DNA of 64,000 nucleotides from Kibdelosporangium philippinense. Its GTDB lineage: Bacteria > Actinomycetota > Actinomycetes > Mycobacteriales > Pseudonocardiaceae. Both the position numbers and the translations under genes were made by a program. How positions within the stretch are numbered: the first letter of the stretch is position 1; each line of letters begins with the position of its first letter. The DNA is taken from NCBI RefSeq assembly GCF_021390435.2, contig NZ_JAJVCN010000001.1, forward strand, positions 3,162,001-3,226,000, given 5' to 3'. The notes beneath the pieces are model-generated. The model saw only the letters and a program-made list of their open reading frames with translations, was not told the DNA's origin and did not search any database. Shown here in pieces: positions 63,157 through 64,000 of this stretch.

Positions 63157-64000
63157 GTGGTAAAGATCGCTTCCTACGGGACGTGGGCCTCGCCGATCAC
63201 CGCGCAGCGCGCGGCGGCCGCGGCGGGTGGCCCTGACTGGGTGGACCTGTACGGCGCGGACGTGTGGTGGACCGAGAGCAGACCCAGCGAGGGCGGCCGG
63301 ATCGCGTTGATGCGCCTGCCCGCCGGTGGGCAGGCCTACGAAGTCCTCGACACGCGGTGGAGTGCGCGTAACCGGCTGCACGAGTACGGCAGCCGGTCCT
63401 GGGTGGTGCTGCACGAGCGGGTGGTGTTCACCAACTGGGCGGATCAACGCGTCTATCAGGCCTCGTGGGAGGCCGGTGGTGAGCCGGAGCCGATCACGCC
63501 GCAACCGCAGCGCGAGCACGGCTGGCGCTACGGCGACCTGCAGGCCGGTCCGGACGGCGCGGTGTGGTGTGTACGCGAGACCGTCACCGGGGATCGGCCC
63601 ACCGACATCCGCCGTGACCTGGTCGCCCTGGCCGACGGTCAGGTGCGGGTGCTGGGAGCGAGCCATCATTTCCTGTCGGGACCCAAGATCAGCCCGGATG
63701 GTCGGCACGCGGCGTGGCTCGGCTGGGATCACCCGGAGATGCCGTGGGACGCCGCGCGCCTGTGCGTCGCGCCGGTCCTGGCGGATGGGACGTTCGGTGA
63801 GCACCGCGTGGTGGCGGGCGGTCCGAGCGAGGCGGTGTGCCAGTTCGAGTGGGAGGACAGCGCGGCGCTGTTGGTGCTGACCGACCCGAGCGGCTGGTGG
63901 AACCTCTACCGGGTCGGTATCGACGGGCGGTCACGGAATCTGGCGCCGTGTGAGCTGGAGTTGGGTGGCCCGTTGTGGCGGATGGGCGCACGGTTTTTCA
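63157..64000 (+). CDS. S9-family (prolyl oligopeptidase) peptidase, 3' end outside window
   Basis: The frame is open from GTG 63157 to the window end (281 codons). It begins VVKIASYGTWASPITAQRAA and shows the beta-propeller repeats of S9 peptidases: VDLYGADVWWTESRPSEGGR, YGDLQAGPDGAVWCVRE, GPKISPDGRHAAWLGWDHPE and LTDPSGWWNLYRVGIDG. The catalytic alpha/beta-hydrolase half lies beyond the window. Dipeptidyl-aminopeptidase/acylaminoacyl-peptidase type is likely. Confidence 0.88.
   Translation, partial: MVKIASYGTWASPITAQRAAAAAGGPDWVDLYGADVWWTESRPSEGGRIALMRLPAGGQAYEVLDTRWSARNRLHEYGSRSWVVLHERVVFTNWADQRVYQASWEAGGEPEPITPQPQREHGWRYGDLQAGPDGAVWCVRETVTGDRPTDIRRDLVALADGQVRVLGASHHFLSGPKISPDGRHAAWLGWDHPEMPWDAARLCVAPVLADGTFGEHRVVAGGPSEAVCQFEWEDSAALLVLTDPSGWWNLYRVGIDGRSRNLAPCELELGGPLWRMGARFF

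Overview
The window is high-GC actinobacterial DNA with short or overlapping gene junctions, many GTG/TTG starts, leaderless-looking promoters and typical actinobacterial families (Rox-type monooxygenases, PPOX enzymes, DUF6194, DUF3090, DUF3097, SCO1664-like, CGNR, DUF4232, LAL regulators). A rifampin-associated element in front of a rox gene fits a soil actinomycete, perhaps of the Pseudonocardiales or a Streptomyces-like group; this placement is inference from gene content. An almost perfect match to the actinobacterial dif consensus at 48181-48208 suggests that the window covers the chromosome-dimer resolution (terminus) region. I see no rRNA, tRNA or CRISPR.

Layout. 1-5530: end of a cytochrome P450, then four overlapping genes (DUF1906/peptidoglycan-binding protein, small membrane protein, Tat-exported M15-like protein, periplasmic-binding-protein fold). 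5582-20292: single-gene and divergent units of oxidoreductases, hydrolases and their regulators. These include rox with its 19-bp element, a double-HTH MerR beside a DUF6194 gene, LysR, Lrp with rhodanese, and ArsR opposite a cation exchanger. 20250-21717: remnants of an S41 peptidase and a sigma factor around a strong hairpin. 21764-26629: an aspartase-superfamily enzyme with a C-terminal TerB-like extension coupled to a methyltransferase, divergent from a small HU-like protein and glmS.

27157-35519: a second rox-type gene behind a 19-codon leader ORF and a possible ribosome-site-sequestering pseudoknot. Then comes an amino-sugar/ketose-phosphate locus: DeoR regulator and coupled hydrolase, opposite SIS isomerase, ROK kinase, PfkB kinase and class II aldolase, closed by an MFS transporter. 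35946-46523: lspA, two coupled giant LuxR (LAL) regulators, a two-gene RNA-repair cassette (RNA ligase and HD-Pnk), a heptad-repeat coiled-coil protein, and a two-component system preceded by a nonsense-interrupted membrane gene.

46472-48233: tyrosine recombinase, a dif-like palindrome, and dif itself. 48234-53760 is decayed: a frameshifted DUF6924 gene and a MerR-VOC remnant lie among WYL and TetR regulators and an SDR. 53761-64000: lipoprotein, M14 carboxypeptidase, quinone reductase, STAS, GNAT, CGNR, the DUF3097-NfeD-SPFH group, a repeat-rich intergenic region with two 119-bp palindromic elements, the SCO1664/DUF3090 pair, and the start of an S9 peptidase.

The most interesting points are the rox leader pseudoknot, the RNA-repair cassette, the dif/recombinase neighbourhood, the aspartase-like enzyme with an altered active-site position, and the twin 119-bp palindromes.
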